From contig PBWO01000033.1 of NCBI GenBank assembly GCA_002727275.1, positions 2,860 to 15,309 on the forward strand: a stretch of 12,450 nt of DNA. The letters run 5' to 3'. This DNA is from Methanobacteriota archaeon. Its GTDB lineage: Archaea > Thermoplasmatota > Poseidoniia > Poseidoniales > Thalassarchaeaceae. The position numbers and the translations under genes are program-made. The notes below the pieces were generated by a model. It saw only the letters and a list, made by a program, of their open reading frames with translations. It was not told where the DNA came from and made no database searches. Of this stretch, positions 1 to 8,900 are shown piece by piece (the stretch's first letter is position 1; every line of letters begins with the position of its first letter).

Positions 1-1607
1 ATATCATCCATCTCTGAGCCTAGAATAGCATCGATCTGATTGTCAGAGACTCCTATCCCCTGAAGTCGCTCCCTTCTCTCCTCGGAGGTCAGTGGGAGTT
101 CTCCATTGATGCTGTCCCAGTGTTCTTCGGTGATCTCCACCACAGGGATGTCGGTCTCAGGATACATCCTGGCCCCACCAGGTAGCGGCCGCATTGCAGT
201 AGTGGTGCCATCTTCGGGCTGCCCTTTCCTGATGACGACGTTGCGGACTTCGCGCGGGATGCGGTGGTAAGCGAGTCGGGCGCGCAAGACTACTGATTCC
301 AATGCCAACTCTGCTTGCCACTCAGGGGCTATGCACAGAGCGAATGCATCCTCCTCGGATAGAGATAGTGAGTCCCTCACCGCTTCGACTTCATACGAAG
401 AGATGCCGTATGCTGGTAGTTCGTCCGAGTGGAAAATACCCGCCACGCCAGCCACCTTCGCTGCACTTGCTAGCTCTCTACCAAGACGGGGTAGTTGCGC
501 ACCTTCGCCATCGGTCTGTTTCGAGCCTAGTTTTTCGGCGAAACCAGAGAGTGGGACTGCCAGAGCCTTGGACCCGGAATCAAGGGATTTACGAACCATC
601 TCTGACTCACAATTCACAAACAACTCGGTCAGGTTGTGTGTATCAAGGGGGAGTTTTGCAGCAGCGGCAGCGGCTACTCTGTTCTCTATGGGCAACTCAT
701 CGTTTGACCTGTCTGAGGGTAGTGGGGGAAGTCCTGCCTCGCTCCGCAAATCACCTGCTAGACGATACATGTGGAGTTGTCTAGCCATCTCCAGACTAAT
801 GATTCGTGGAATCCAATTCAAGTCTTGACAGCCCTTGATCTCGACCCGGTCACCACACGCTATACTGACATTGAGATCTTGACGAATCGAGCCGAGGCCT
901 CTTCTGACTTTGCGCGTGTCTCTCAGAAGAGTGCCTAATGCGAGAGCAGTCTCGCGCGCATGCTCAGGGGACTTGATATCGGGCGCCGTAGCAATCTCGA
1001 CCAAAGGCATCCCGAGTCTGTCTAGAGTGTAATAGACCATTTCACCCGAAGATGACGGTTTGGTGTCGAGTTTTCTTGCCGAGTCTTCCTCAAGGCAGAT
1101 TACATCTACTCCAACATCGCCCTCATCGGTCTGAATCGTGCCATCAGTTGCGACCAAAGTAGTCCTTTGAAATCCGCTAGTGTTAGAGCCGTCGACTACC
1201 GTCTTCCGCATCGCCTGTAGAGCAGATACCGGTCTGGCCCCCATCATTCCAGACATTGTAAGAACAATGTCAATGGCTTCGTCATCGTGCTCCAGCGGTG
1301 GGGCCTCGTCCAACTCAATTAGTCCTGCATTGGGAGACTGGATGTAAACAAAGGAGCGATTTCTCCTCTGCTCAAATCGCGCCGCCACATCGACCTGCCC
1401 GGATTCCCCCTCGGAGGCTCTCAGCCTACGGCTAGAGCGAGACCAATCATCGGGAATTTCATCGATGCTGTAGTCGAATAGTTCACTTGGCATCCTTGAG
1501 TGGAGTTTGCCGGTGTCCAACTGCTGATGGATTTCCAATCCACACATGAAACCTAGGGCGACAGGGTCTAGTTCACCCGCCTCACTAATGTCACCGGGTG
1601 GTTCCAT
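1..1607 (-). CDS. gatE: Glutamyl-tRNA(Gln) amidotransferase subunit E (GatE), 3'-truncated by window edge
   Basis: GatE is the tRNA-binding/kinase subunit of the archaeal GatDE amidotransferase. It activates the glutamate of misacylated Glu-tRNA(Gln), and GatD supplies the ammonia, giving Gln-tRNA(Gln). I translated the minus strand by hand from the ATG at 1607: 535 codons stay open to the left edge. The family usually has about 600-630 residues, so the C-terminal YqeY-like tail is missing here. The GatB/GatE signature MCGLEIHQQLDTGKLHSRMP lies at residues 21-40. A GatB-like RKVRRGLGSIRQDLNVSI segment is at 232-249, and RMYPETDIP is at 480-488 after an insertion where GatE carries its AspRS-like (GAD) domain. 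An in-frame TGA lies just upstream of the ATG, so this is the only reasonable start; no Shine-Dalgarno is evident. It follows mcm by 30 bp on the same strand, suggesting co-transcription. GatB is the alternative, but the signature variant and archaeal context favour GatE. Confidence 0.94.
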   Translation of the reverse strand, partial: MEPPGDISEAGELDPVALGFMCGLEIHQQLDTGKLHSRMPSELFDYSIDEIPDDWSRSSRRLRASEGESGQVDVAARFEQRRNRSFVYIQSPNAGLIELDEAPPLEHDDEAIDIVLTMSGMMGARPVSALQAMRKTVVDGSNTSGFQRTTLVATDGTIQTDEGDVGVDVICLEEDSARKLDTKPSSSGEMVYYTLDRLGMPLVEIATAPDIKSPEHARETALALGTLLRDTRKVRRGLGSIRQDLNVSIACGDRVEIKGCQDLNWIPRIISLEMARQLHMYRLAGDLRSEAGLPPLPSDRSNDELPIENRVAAAAAAKLPLDTHNLTELFVNCESEMVRKSLDSGSKALAVPLSGFAEKLGSKQTDGEGAQLPRLGRELASAAKVAGVAGIFHSDELPAYGISSYEVEAVRDSLSLSEEDAFALCIAPEWQAELALESVVLRARLAYHRIPREVRNVVIRKGQPEDGTTTAMRPLPGGARMYPETDIPVVEITEEHWDSINGELPLTSEERRERLQGIGVSDNQIDAILGSEMDD

Positions 1608-1637
1608 GCTTCTGCGAAAAGGCGCCGTTCAATAGAC

Positions 1638-3791
1638 TCAACGGGCGAAACCATAGCGATCGCCACTAGGGTTGAACAATTCACCGGAAGTGAGCATGCG
1701 CTGGATTACATCGTCCACCATGGTCTCGGGAATCTTTCTGGCAGAGGCTGCGTTGTAGATTTCTGTGATGCTAGCAGTGCCGTCTCCAGTGCTGCAGATA
1801 TCTCTGACAATGTTGCGGATTGTCGTATTATTCGAGCGGGCCGTGGCGGATACGCCTGAGTACAATTCAGAGTCATCCTCAATGTTGGATTCTTCTCTCC
1901 AGTGCCTGAATACTGCAAGTGCAACCTTTGCATCATCACCGGTAGCAGTGTCTCTGAGGTGCATCCTAGCATGTGCCTCAGTAAGACGAATCAGAGCCTC
2001 AAGCGCACGGGCGGTAATTGGGATGACTTCCGCACCCATCTGGTCCTCTCGGCCGAATGATTGTCTCTCGTTAGTGTAGTAATCCAATATCTTGGCTCTG
2101 GCATCAGCATTCAGATCGGGGTCATGGTTTCGCTTGGCATAAGCGATGTACTTGCGCAAGAATTCAAGAGAGAGATGTTCAGTATCGTCCACGGTAAATG
2201 AGTAAATATCGTCCTTTGCCTCTTCGGCCGGGTCTAAACTGATGGCTTCCTCAATCTTGGTCTCACTGACTCCCTTGGTCCTATTATCAAGGATATATCT
2301 TGCGATCCTCTCATCATCTTGGACTTTGACTTCGTCTCTGAGCATCCAAATTATATCGAATCTTGAAGCCAGAGGAGGAGGAAGTCCGGTCTCGCTATAT
2401 GAGTGCATGACGCTTTGATTGGGGCCACGTTTGGAGAATCTACCATCTTTAGGATTAGCAGCTGCTAGAATAGCGCAGCGTGAAGGTAGAGTTGCAGTGA
2501 TTCCTCCCTTGGCGACGTTAATCTGCTGCTGCTCCATTGCTGGGTGCATGACCTTTCGATCGTCCTCGCTGATCTTATCGAATTCGTCGATTGCTGCCAG
2601 CCCCCTGTCGGACAAAGGTAGGACTCCGGCTTCCAATGCAAATCTTCCATCTCCAAATGCATCTCTTACAGCAGCAGCGGTCAGTCCTGCGCCTGAGACT
2701 CCTCCTCCTGATGCGAGTTTGCCTCGAGGAGATATCTTTGACATGTAGTTGAGGACTTGTGACTTGGCAACACCAGGGTCTCCCATTAGCAGGATATGGA
2801 TATCTCCACGGGTCCTAGTTCTGTCTTGTTGAATTCGTGAAACTCCTCCAAACAGTTGCAGAGCTAATGATCGCTTGACATAGTGCATCACCCCAGTAGC
2901 AAAAACAGAAGGAGCTATGGAATTCTGCATCAGACCCATCAAATCTTCTCTCCTTGAAATTTCAAGGATTTTCTCCTTATCCTCATCGCTAATTTTTATT
3001 TCATTGAACGGAGTACTCTCGTGCTCGGAACTTACTAGATGATAGATTACATCGAACATCGGAGTCTTTCGGTTCCTCTTTACTTCGCTACGTACAACGG
3101 GCATCACATTGGCAACGATTCTCTCTCCAGGCAGATGCCGGTTGACTTGGTCGCCCTCGACTAGAACTGAGCCGCGCGTTGGCTGGGCTCCGCTGGGAAC
3201 GCTCTCTGGTAATTCTTGAATCTCAATCCACTGATTGTTGACCATCCTAGACACGTTGATGACAAGATTGAATCGAGTCGGATTATCCTTCGAGTTTCGG
3301 CTCCCTCCACACCCAGAATCTGATGGGCAGCGAAGTGGTTCGACCAATTCTCTCTCGTTCTTCTGTCCTACCTCGATCGTGTTACCACAGGCCTCACAGG
3401 TGAATACAGCAACATGCAATCTCGGCTTGAGATCAGATATCTTGGTGATTATTACCTCTACTGAGCGCAGGCGCTCGATATCGGCAGTACCGATATCACG
3501 CAGATTTCTCCTACTGTCTCTGGGTAGTTCTCCGACACGGAGCATTGCGTCAATATCTTCCCCTCTATCTCGGCATATCTCAACTAGTGTCTGAGAGCCC
3601 CGATCGAGAATCTGACGAGGATACTGGAGCACATCGTCAGCGAACTCGGGGTCGAATGCTTGGAGCTCGTGGAATGGTATATCGAGGTAAGGCTCAGACT
3701 GTTTGGAGAGGATGAGTAGGATATCGTCCTCCTTGGCCTCTGTGAGGAAAGTTCTCCATCTTGCAGAGGAGTCTTGTGCGGCCATTGTCAT
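1638..3791 (-). CDS. mcm: Archaeal MCM replicative DNA helicase
   Basis: This is the ATP-driven hexameric helicase that unwinds DNA at archaeal replication forks. From the ATG at 3791 the product is 717 residues, typical for euryarchaeal MCM without an intein. An N-terminal A domain is followed by a zinc ribbon with Cys132, 135, 155 and 161, then the OB region. The AAA+ core has Walker A GDPGVAKSQ (337-345), Walker B LAAIDEFDK (398-406), sensor 1 AAANP (443-447) and the arginine finger in LASRFD (474-479). A winged-helix tail occupies about 650-717. The frame stays open upstream to a GTG at 3872 (744 residues), but those 27 extra residues do not resemble MCM N-termini. The ATGs at 3791 and 3785 begin just before the usual RWRTFL-like start of the domain. 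A weak TATA-like CTATTCATA (minus strand, about 3831-3839) would fit a short leader, but this is only suggestive. gatE follows on the same strand. Confidence 0.95.
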   Translation of the reverse strand: MTMAAQDSSARWRTFLTEAKEDDILLILSKQSEPYLDIPFHELQAFDPEFADDVLQYPRQILDRGSQTLVEICRDRGEDIDAMLRVGELPRDSRRNLRDIGTADIERLRSVEVIITKISDLKPRLHVAVFTCEACGNTIEVGQKNERELVEPLRCPSDSGCGGSRNSKDNPTRFNLVINVSRMVNNQWIEIQELPESVPSGAQPTRGSVLVEGDQVNRHLPGERIVANVMPVVRSEVKRNRKTPMFDVIYHLVSSEHESTPFNEIKISDEDKEKILEISRREDLMGLMQNSIAPSVFATGVMHYVKRSLALQLFGGVSRIQQDRTRTRGDIHILLMGDPGVAKSQVLNYMSKISPRGKLASGGGVSGAGLTAAAVRDAFGDGRFALEAGVLPLSDRGLAAIDEFDKISEDDRKVMHPAMEQQQINVAKGGITATLPSRCAILAAANPKDGRFSKRGPNQSVMHSYSETGLPPPLASRFDIIWMLRDEVKVQDDERIARYILDNRTKGVSETKIEEAISLDPAEEAKDDIYSFTVDDTEHLSLEFLRKYIAYAKRNHDPDLNADARAKILDYYTNERQSFGREDQMGAEVIPITARALEALIRLTEAHARMHLRDTATGDDAKVALAVFRHWREESNIEDDSELYSGVSATARSNNTTIRNIVRDICSTGDGTASITEIYNAASARKIPETMVDDVIQRMLTSGELFNPSGDRYGFAR

Positions 3792-4006
3792 AGTAGGCAC
3801 CGTCGGGCATACGCCCTCCGTCTCAGGGTCTATGAATAGTACGGTGGCTAAATCCAACCCCTGTGCTTCCACTGCACTAGGAAGGTTGTTTCCGGTGGCT
3901 GAATGAAATGCTGGGGGCTTCCACTGCAGTATCTCTCAAGTTTTGCCGAAGGCAATAGAAATCGACTTTGGGATTCATTCAAGCACCGTTTCACAATCGC
4001 CCCCTC
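3792..4006. promoter_or_regulatory. Divergent intergenic region between mcm and the PPC-domain gene
   Basis: These 215 bases separate two genes reading away from each other, so promoters for both must lie here. The part up to 3872 is also open in the mcm frame. Two small structures are visible. The 12-mer GCTTCCACTGCA occurs twice as a direct repeat (3865-3876 and 3917-3928). A short perfect inverted repeat TTGCC-GAA-GGCAA occupies 3943-3955. No convincing archaeal TATA/BRE pair could be assigned with certainty on either strand; the mcm side has a weak candidate near 3831-3839. Whether the repeats are regulatory is unknown. Confidence 0.4.
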
Positions 4007-4435
4007 ATGGAACACACACGTTCAGGAAGTGATATTCTCGTGCGACTTGATCCAGGGGAAGAAATACACGGGGCACTAAAGGAGCTGGCGGATGATCTTG
4101 GTTTTGATGCGGGCGCAATCACAAGCGGTATTGGCCGAACTCGAGAAAATCAATATGGCTACATGAATGAGGAAGGTGTTTACCAAAGACGGTTGTTGAG
4201 TTCACCATCTGAATTGGTGAGCCTCTCAGGCAACATTGCTCGCACACAGGAAGGAGAGCCATTCACCCATATCCACTGCTGTTGGTCAGATGATGACAAC
4301 AATGTTCACGCCGGTCATCTATTTCAAGCAACAGTCCACGTTGTGGCAGAAATTCATATCAGGGTCATGGACCATGCGACGATGACACGCTGTCCTCTTG
4401 CCAAGTTTGAGTTATTGGGTCTGGAGTTTGACTAG
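4007..4435 (+). CDS. PPC-domain (DUF296, PD1-like) protein
   Basis: This is a small single-domain protein of the plants-and-prokaryotes-conserved (PPC/DUF296) family. Family members form trimers and often carry a metal site made of three histidines. They are loosely annotated as DNA-binding, but the prokaryotic function is not established. From the ATG at 4007 the product is 142 residues, the normal size. The N-terminal DILVRLDPGEEIHGALKELA strand-helix (residues 9-28) and AITSGIGR (37-44) match the family. The metal-site histidines are visible as HIH (88-90) and the H of AGHL (102-105). A longer frame begins at a TTG at 3968 (155 residues), but the extra 13 residues are not family-like. The gene is divergent from mcm and convergent with livF, with only 7 bp between stop codons. 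No AT-hook is present. Any functional link to the neighbours is unproven. Confidence 0.85.
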   Translation: MEHTRSGSDILVRLDPGEEIHGALKELADDLGFDAGAITSGIGRTRENQYGYMNEEGVYQRRLLSSPSELVSLSGNIARTQEGEPFTHIHCCWSDDDNNVHAGHLFQATVHVVAEIHIRVMDHATMTRCPLAKFELLGLEFD

Positions 4436-4442
4436 ATTAGTA

Positions 4443-5156
4443 TCAGTGAGAGCCAAGGAAATACTCGCCGATTTCGGGATCTGTCAAGATATGTTGAGCG
4501 TCTCCTGTGTGGACGATTTTGCCATTAGCTACGATGTATCCACGATCTGAGCGAGATAGTGAAAGACGAGCATTCTGCTCGACAATCAAAACTGTGATTC
4601 CCTGCTCGCGCAGTGAGTCTATTCTGTCGATAATCTGCTGTTGGTAGAGTGGTGAAAGGGCAGCCGTTGGCTCGTCCAGCAGTAGGAATGTCGGGGCAGA
4701 AATAAGTGCTCTAGAAATTGCCAGCATCTGGCGCTCGCCTCCGGACAAAGAAGCAGCCACATAGTGAACTCTGTCGCGCAGGTCAGGGAACATCTCTAGC
4801 GATCTCTCGATTCTCTCGTTAAGCGTCGCAGTGTCGAGCGAGTTGCCCCCCATCTGCAGGTTTTCCATTACAGAAAGTGAGGGGAACACATTGTCTACTT
4901 GAGGAACGTAAGCAATTCCGTGGTTGACAAGTTGATCGGTTCTCCATCCTGAGACTTCGGTACCGCGGTACTTGACTCCGCCTGAATAGTAGGTAGCAAT
5001 GCCAAATATGACCTTGATGAGTGTTGATTTGCCACAACCGTTTGGCCCAATGATGGTGACGAATTCACCCTCATCGACGTGCATGTCGATTCCGTGTAGA
5101 ATTTGTACTGAGCCGTATCCTCCCTCGAGATTGTTAATTTCCAAAACTCTACTCAT
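4443..5156 (-). CDS. livF: Branched-chain amino acid ABC transporter, ATP-binding protein LivF
   Basis: One of the two cytoplasmic ATPases that power a HAAT-type (LivJHMGF) importer. The 237-residue length is exactly that of the family. Motifs: Walker A GPNGCGKST (37-45), Q-loop glutamine Q86 in YVPQ, ABC signature LSGGERQ (137-143) and Walker B FLLLDEP (157-163). The H-switch position reads VEQNA (192-196); this EQN version is characteristic of LivF, as opposed to the EHN of LivG, and supports the subunit call. The ATG overlaps the livG stop codon by 4 bp (ATGA) and follows a GGAGG Shine-Dalgarno at 5164-5168 with a 7-nt spacer, so translational coupling is likely. It is the last gene of the transporter operon and runs toward the PPC-domain gene. 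Confidence 0.95.
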   Translation of the reverse strand: MSRVLEINNLEGGYGSVQILHGIDMHVDEGEFVTIIGPNGCGKSTLIKVIFGIATYYSGGVKYRGTEVSGWRTDQLVNHGIAYVPQVDNVFPSLSVMENLQMGGNSLDTATLNERIERSLEMFPDLRDRVHYVAASLSGGERQMLAISRALISAPTFLLLDEPTAALSPLYQQQIIDRIDSLREQGITVLIVEQNARLSLSRSDRGYIVANGKIVHTGDAQHILTDPEIGEYFLGSH

Positions 5157-5953
5157 TCTTCTTCCTCCAATGGTTCTCCAGAAGCACCTAGATAGGCTTC
5201 GATGACTTCTCTGTTGCCTTTGACTTCATCTGGCGTTCCCTGCATCAATATCTCGCCCTCATTCATCACGATGATTCGGTCGACTCCCTGCCTGAGGATG
5301 AAGTCCATGTTGTGCTCGATGATGAGGACTGATATTCCAGTCTCATCGACAATGTTCCTGAGGTTATTGAATATCTTCATCGCTAAAGGTCCGGCCACTC
5401 CTGCAACCGGCTCATCAAGCAGCAGAAGTTTCGGTTCACCCATCATAGAGCGTCCTATGTCTACCAGTTTACTCTGACCGCCCGAGAGTTCGCTGGTTAG
5501 ATTGTGCGCCATATGAGGCACTTCTAATTGGTCCAGTACAGAGTATGCCTTCTCCAGTCTTTCAACCTCCTCTGGATTTGATTCGGGGACTAGGAGCGCT
5601 CTTATTCGCTCGGAGAAACTTGACCCGAACTGCCCTCTAGGTGGCACCATTAGATTCTCGATTACTGTCATTTGGCGCCACAATCTGGTATGCTGGAAGG
5701 TTCTGGTCATGCCTAGGTTCTGAATCTGATCTGGGCGCAGTTCAGATACATCTTCTCCAAACATCTCGACAGACCCTCTAGTCTGATTGAGTAGTCCGCT
5801 GATGCAGTTGAATGTGGTCGATTTGCCGCATCCATTGGGGCCTATCAGACCTACGAACTCACCTTTTCCAATCTCAAAGGAAACATCGTTAACAGCTATG
5901 AGGCCGCCAAATTCCTTCCGGAGACCTTCAACCTTCAACACCGGATTACTCAC
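5153..5953 (-). CDS. livG: Branched-chain amino acid ABC transporter, ATP-binding protein LivG
   Basis: Second ATPase of the HAAT-type importer, pairing with LivF on the cytoplasmic side of the fused permease. From the GTG at 5953 it has 266 residues, close to the family norm of about 255. Motifs: Walker A GPNGCGKST (38-46), Q-loop Q87 in RTFQ, signature LSGGQ (156-160), Walker B LLLLDEP (176-182) and the switch histidine in IEHN (H214). The C-terminus is strongly acidic (PLEEEE). A GTG three codons upstream (5962) is possible, but it lies within the AGGAGGTG Shine-Dalgarno; the GTG at 5953 sits 6 nt downstream of that element and is preferred. The start overlaps the permease stop codon by 8 bp, and the stop overlaps livF by 4 bp, so the three proteins should be made in a coupled way. 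Confidence 0.95.
   Translation of the reverse strand: MSNPVLKVEGLRKEFGGLIAVNDVSFEIGKGEFVGLIGPNGCGKSTTFNCISGLLNQTRGSVEMFGEDVSELRPDQIQNLGMTRTFQHTRLWRQMTVIENLMVPPRGQFGSSFSERIRALLVPESNPEEVERLEKAYSVLDQLEVPHMAHNLTSELSGGQSKLVDIGRSMMGEPKLLLLDEPVAGVAGPLAMKIFNNLRNIVDETGISVLIIEHNMDFILRQGVDRIIVMNEGEILMQGTPDEVKGNREVIEAYLGASGEPLEEEE
5164..5168 (-). promoter_or_regulatory. Shine-Dalgarno for livF
   Basis: Minus-strand GGAGG lies 7 nt before the livF ATG, inside the last codons of livG (the glutamate-rich tail). It supports the ATG at 5156 and internal translation initiation on a polycistronic message. Confidence 0.7.
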
Positions 5954-8900
5954 TGGTCTCACCTCCTGAAGGTCTCTCTGGTCTGACTGGGACCTCGGGT
6001 AGAAGCCCCTTCGCGTTGAATTTCAGTGAAAAGAGCATCAAACAGCCAATTAGTAGGAGTTTGACATACAGCATATCTGCCGAAACAACCCCTCCAAAGA
6101 ACGATTCTTCGATTGATCTCTCTCCGAGTGCAATGGCGCTGAAGATGAAAATTGTAGCGCCAGAAGCGCCGATGTCAAAGAGTCTCTCTGAACGAATAGC
6201 GAATCCAATAATTGTGACAATAATGAAAATTCTTGCTGCTTCCCACTGACTGGTAAACATCCAAGAGAACAGATCGTCGATTCTGGTAGCGGTTGTGTAT
6301 AGTGGCAAGTCGGGAGAACCTTGTCCTGCCACAAGGACATTGAAAACGAACTCCATCAGCACAATAATGAACGCCCCCACAACCATTCCTTTGTTGTTCG
6401 ATGTCCCTCCTATAATGAATGCCGCCCAAACTAGGAACGTAGAGCGTGCAGGGGACATGAATGTGGGTTCAAATCCGGTTAGTTTCCATGCCCATATTGC
6501 CCCTGCTAAGCCTGCTATGGCTGCACCCAGAGCCAAGCTGGCAGCTTTGTGAGTGAGAATGTCATGCCCGTGATGCTGAGCAACTTCCTCGTCTTCTCTA
6601 ATTGCCTTGAGAACTCTTCCCCAAGGAGAGGAAATGAAGTTTGAGAGTAGTTTCCATACTATGGCAACGCAAAGCAATGAGATAATCATCAGCAAGAAGA
6701 TGTAAGGGGCCGGTTCACCAAGATTGAGAAGATCCGCAACATGGTTTGCCGGGGCATCAACTAGAGAGAGGTCATCCCTGCACGCATCTGGACTGATCCA
6801 TGGTGTATCAGGGCCAGACTTCTCCGAACCACAGAACCACCAATCCTCAAGAGGTAAGGGGTAGGATGAAATTCCAATAGCCGACCCTACTGCTCCAACT
6901 CTCAATAGGGGTTCTCCAGCTAGTAGTACACGAACTATCTCTCCAAGAGAAATGGTTACAATGGCGAAATAATCGGTTCTGAGTCTTGCTGTGGGATAAG
7001 CTAAGGCCCATCCAAATAATGCTGCCAGAGTTATCCCGAGTAGTGTAGCAGGCAATATCCCCCACCCATAACCATGCAGTTCCTTAGGGGCAGTGAGGAT
7101 TCCTACGGTAATTGTACCAATAGCGACGAAGAAGATGACTCCAAAATTGACCATTCCTGTATATCCGGTATGCAAATTCAGAGAGAATGCCATCAAGACG
7201 AAAATCGACAGGGTAATGAGGACGTTTGAGACCTGTAGAACCTTCTTCCATCTAAAGTCGTCAGACTCTGCTATTGGTAGCCAAATTAGGAAGATTAGGA
7301 GAATAGTCAAGAAGACTGAAAATGCAATCCATGAACCCAAAGAGCTCTCTCTGCCGTACATCTCAAGTTTTCTGTTCCGTTCGGTGGAGCCTCTTGTGAA
7401 AACGGATAGTAAGGAGTTTTGAACATCGGACGAAGCAGAGTATAGACGAGTGAGTTTTTCGTTGAGTTGTTTGTTTATCTTATTGATCACCGTATTGTGC
7501 CTTCTGTCGAACTCTGACCATTTGGTAGTAAAAGTCAGTTTTGCAGATGCAATTGACTCAGAAATCGAAGACTGAATTTTCTGTAAAGAAACCATTGCGT
7601 CATTGAGTGGTCCTGACTCAGTATCTCTGTCATATAGAACTCCTATTCCCTCGTAAATCGAATATATCCACAATAGGATAATTCCTGCTGGCCATATTAA
7701 GTCACCAAGATTAACAATGAAGTTGACCAGTTCAATCTCGAAGTTCATCATGTTCAGCCATGATTCATGCATGTCCTGAACTGCTCCACTTAGCCACTGT
7801 TCTGCCTCGAAGGGGGACATTTCACTAGGGGCACTCATCTGATTCAGCAAGTCATCTTCTGTGAGGGGAGAGTCTTCTAAGAGGAGTGTTCCATCATTTC
7901 TTCCAGTCAAAACTGCAAGATTGTTTTCATACACACCACTTGAAGCACATGAGTCTGCACAACCACCGTCTGCGAAAGAGTTCCTTTCCACAAAGCCGCT
8001 GAATCTGTGGAAAACATAGGAAGCAATTGCAATCGCTGAGAAACTCTGCATTCTGTGAGATCTGTGCCTATACCAATGATGGAGTCCGAAAATGCCTGTC
8101 GGCATTATTGCTAGCGCTGCCTCTATCGTTGGTGATTTCTCCGAGTTCTCCGTCTTTCTTTTCCGGAGTCTCTCAATCTTCCATTTCTCATATGCGTCTC
8201 CTATACCCTCAGGCATAATCATCAGGATTGCAACTAGGAAAATGTAAGGCATGACTCCATCTAAAGCAGAATAATTTGATCTTCCAAGAGGCATTCCGAT
8301 ACCGATTAGCACTGGAGAAGATAGAGCTCGCACGAACCCGACCACTAGTGAGCCGACGATTGCCCCCGGTACGGAGCCGATGGTCCCGAGTACGATTATC
8401 GCGAAGGAAGGTAATAGCAGAGTGAAGGCAGTCTCGGGATTGAATCGCAGAGTGAGTGCGAAAATTGCTCCTCCCATACCCGAAAGGCCCGCGGATAGGA
8501 AGGCGCTAGTGAGGTGCACCCTCTCTACGTTGATTCCACTGCTTGCAGCCAGTTCGGGGTTGTCGGCTACGGCCCTCATTCTCCTACCCAGCCTAGTCTT
8601 ATTGAGTAGGAGTAGAAGGAGAAGAACTGCGGAGAAAATGACTGCTGGTACCGCTCCTTTGTAGTAGGCATAATTGGTTGTGGCTTGGGTAATGCAATCG
8701 GTGGCGGTGTCGTAAATCTCGAGGGCTGGTTTAGAAGAATCACTTACTATGCGAGATAAAACGGATTCGCCGGTCTCGGCATCGACTGTCTCCTCACAGG
8801 TGAAATGTGTGTATGTCCTTCCATCTTCCAGTGACCTTTCTCCAAGGTTGAATCTCATCTTCGTGGTTGGAATCTCCCATCTCAGATTGGGCATCCTCCA

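Noticed and set aside
302..828. Two overlapping plus-strand open frames of about 160 residues
   Set aside because: They lie antisense to gatE, whose protein is clearly recognisable. They are Ser/Arg-rich, low in recognisable motifs, and look like shadows of the real gene.
1638..3791. Intein in MCM
   Set aside because: Archaeal MCMs often carry inteins at the ATPase motifs, but Walker A, Walker B and the arginine finger here are contiguous with normal spacing.
3792..3872. 27-residue N-terminal extension of MCM from the GTG at 3872
   Set aside because: The sequence does not resemble MCM N-termini, and two ATG codons occur right before the conserved domain start. It may simply be an open leader.
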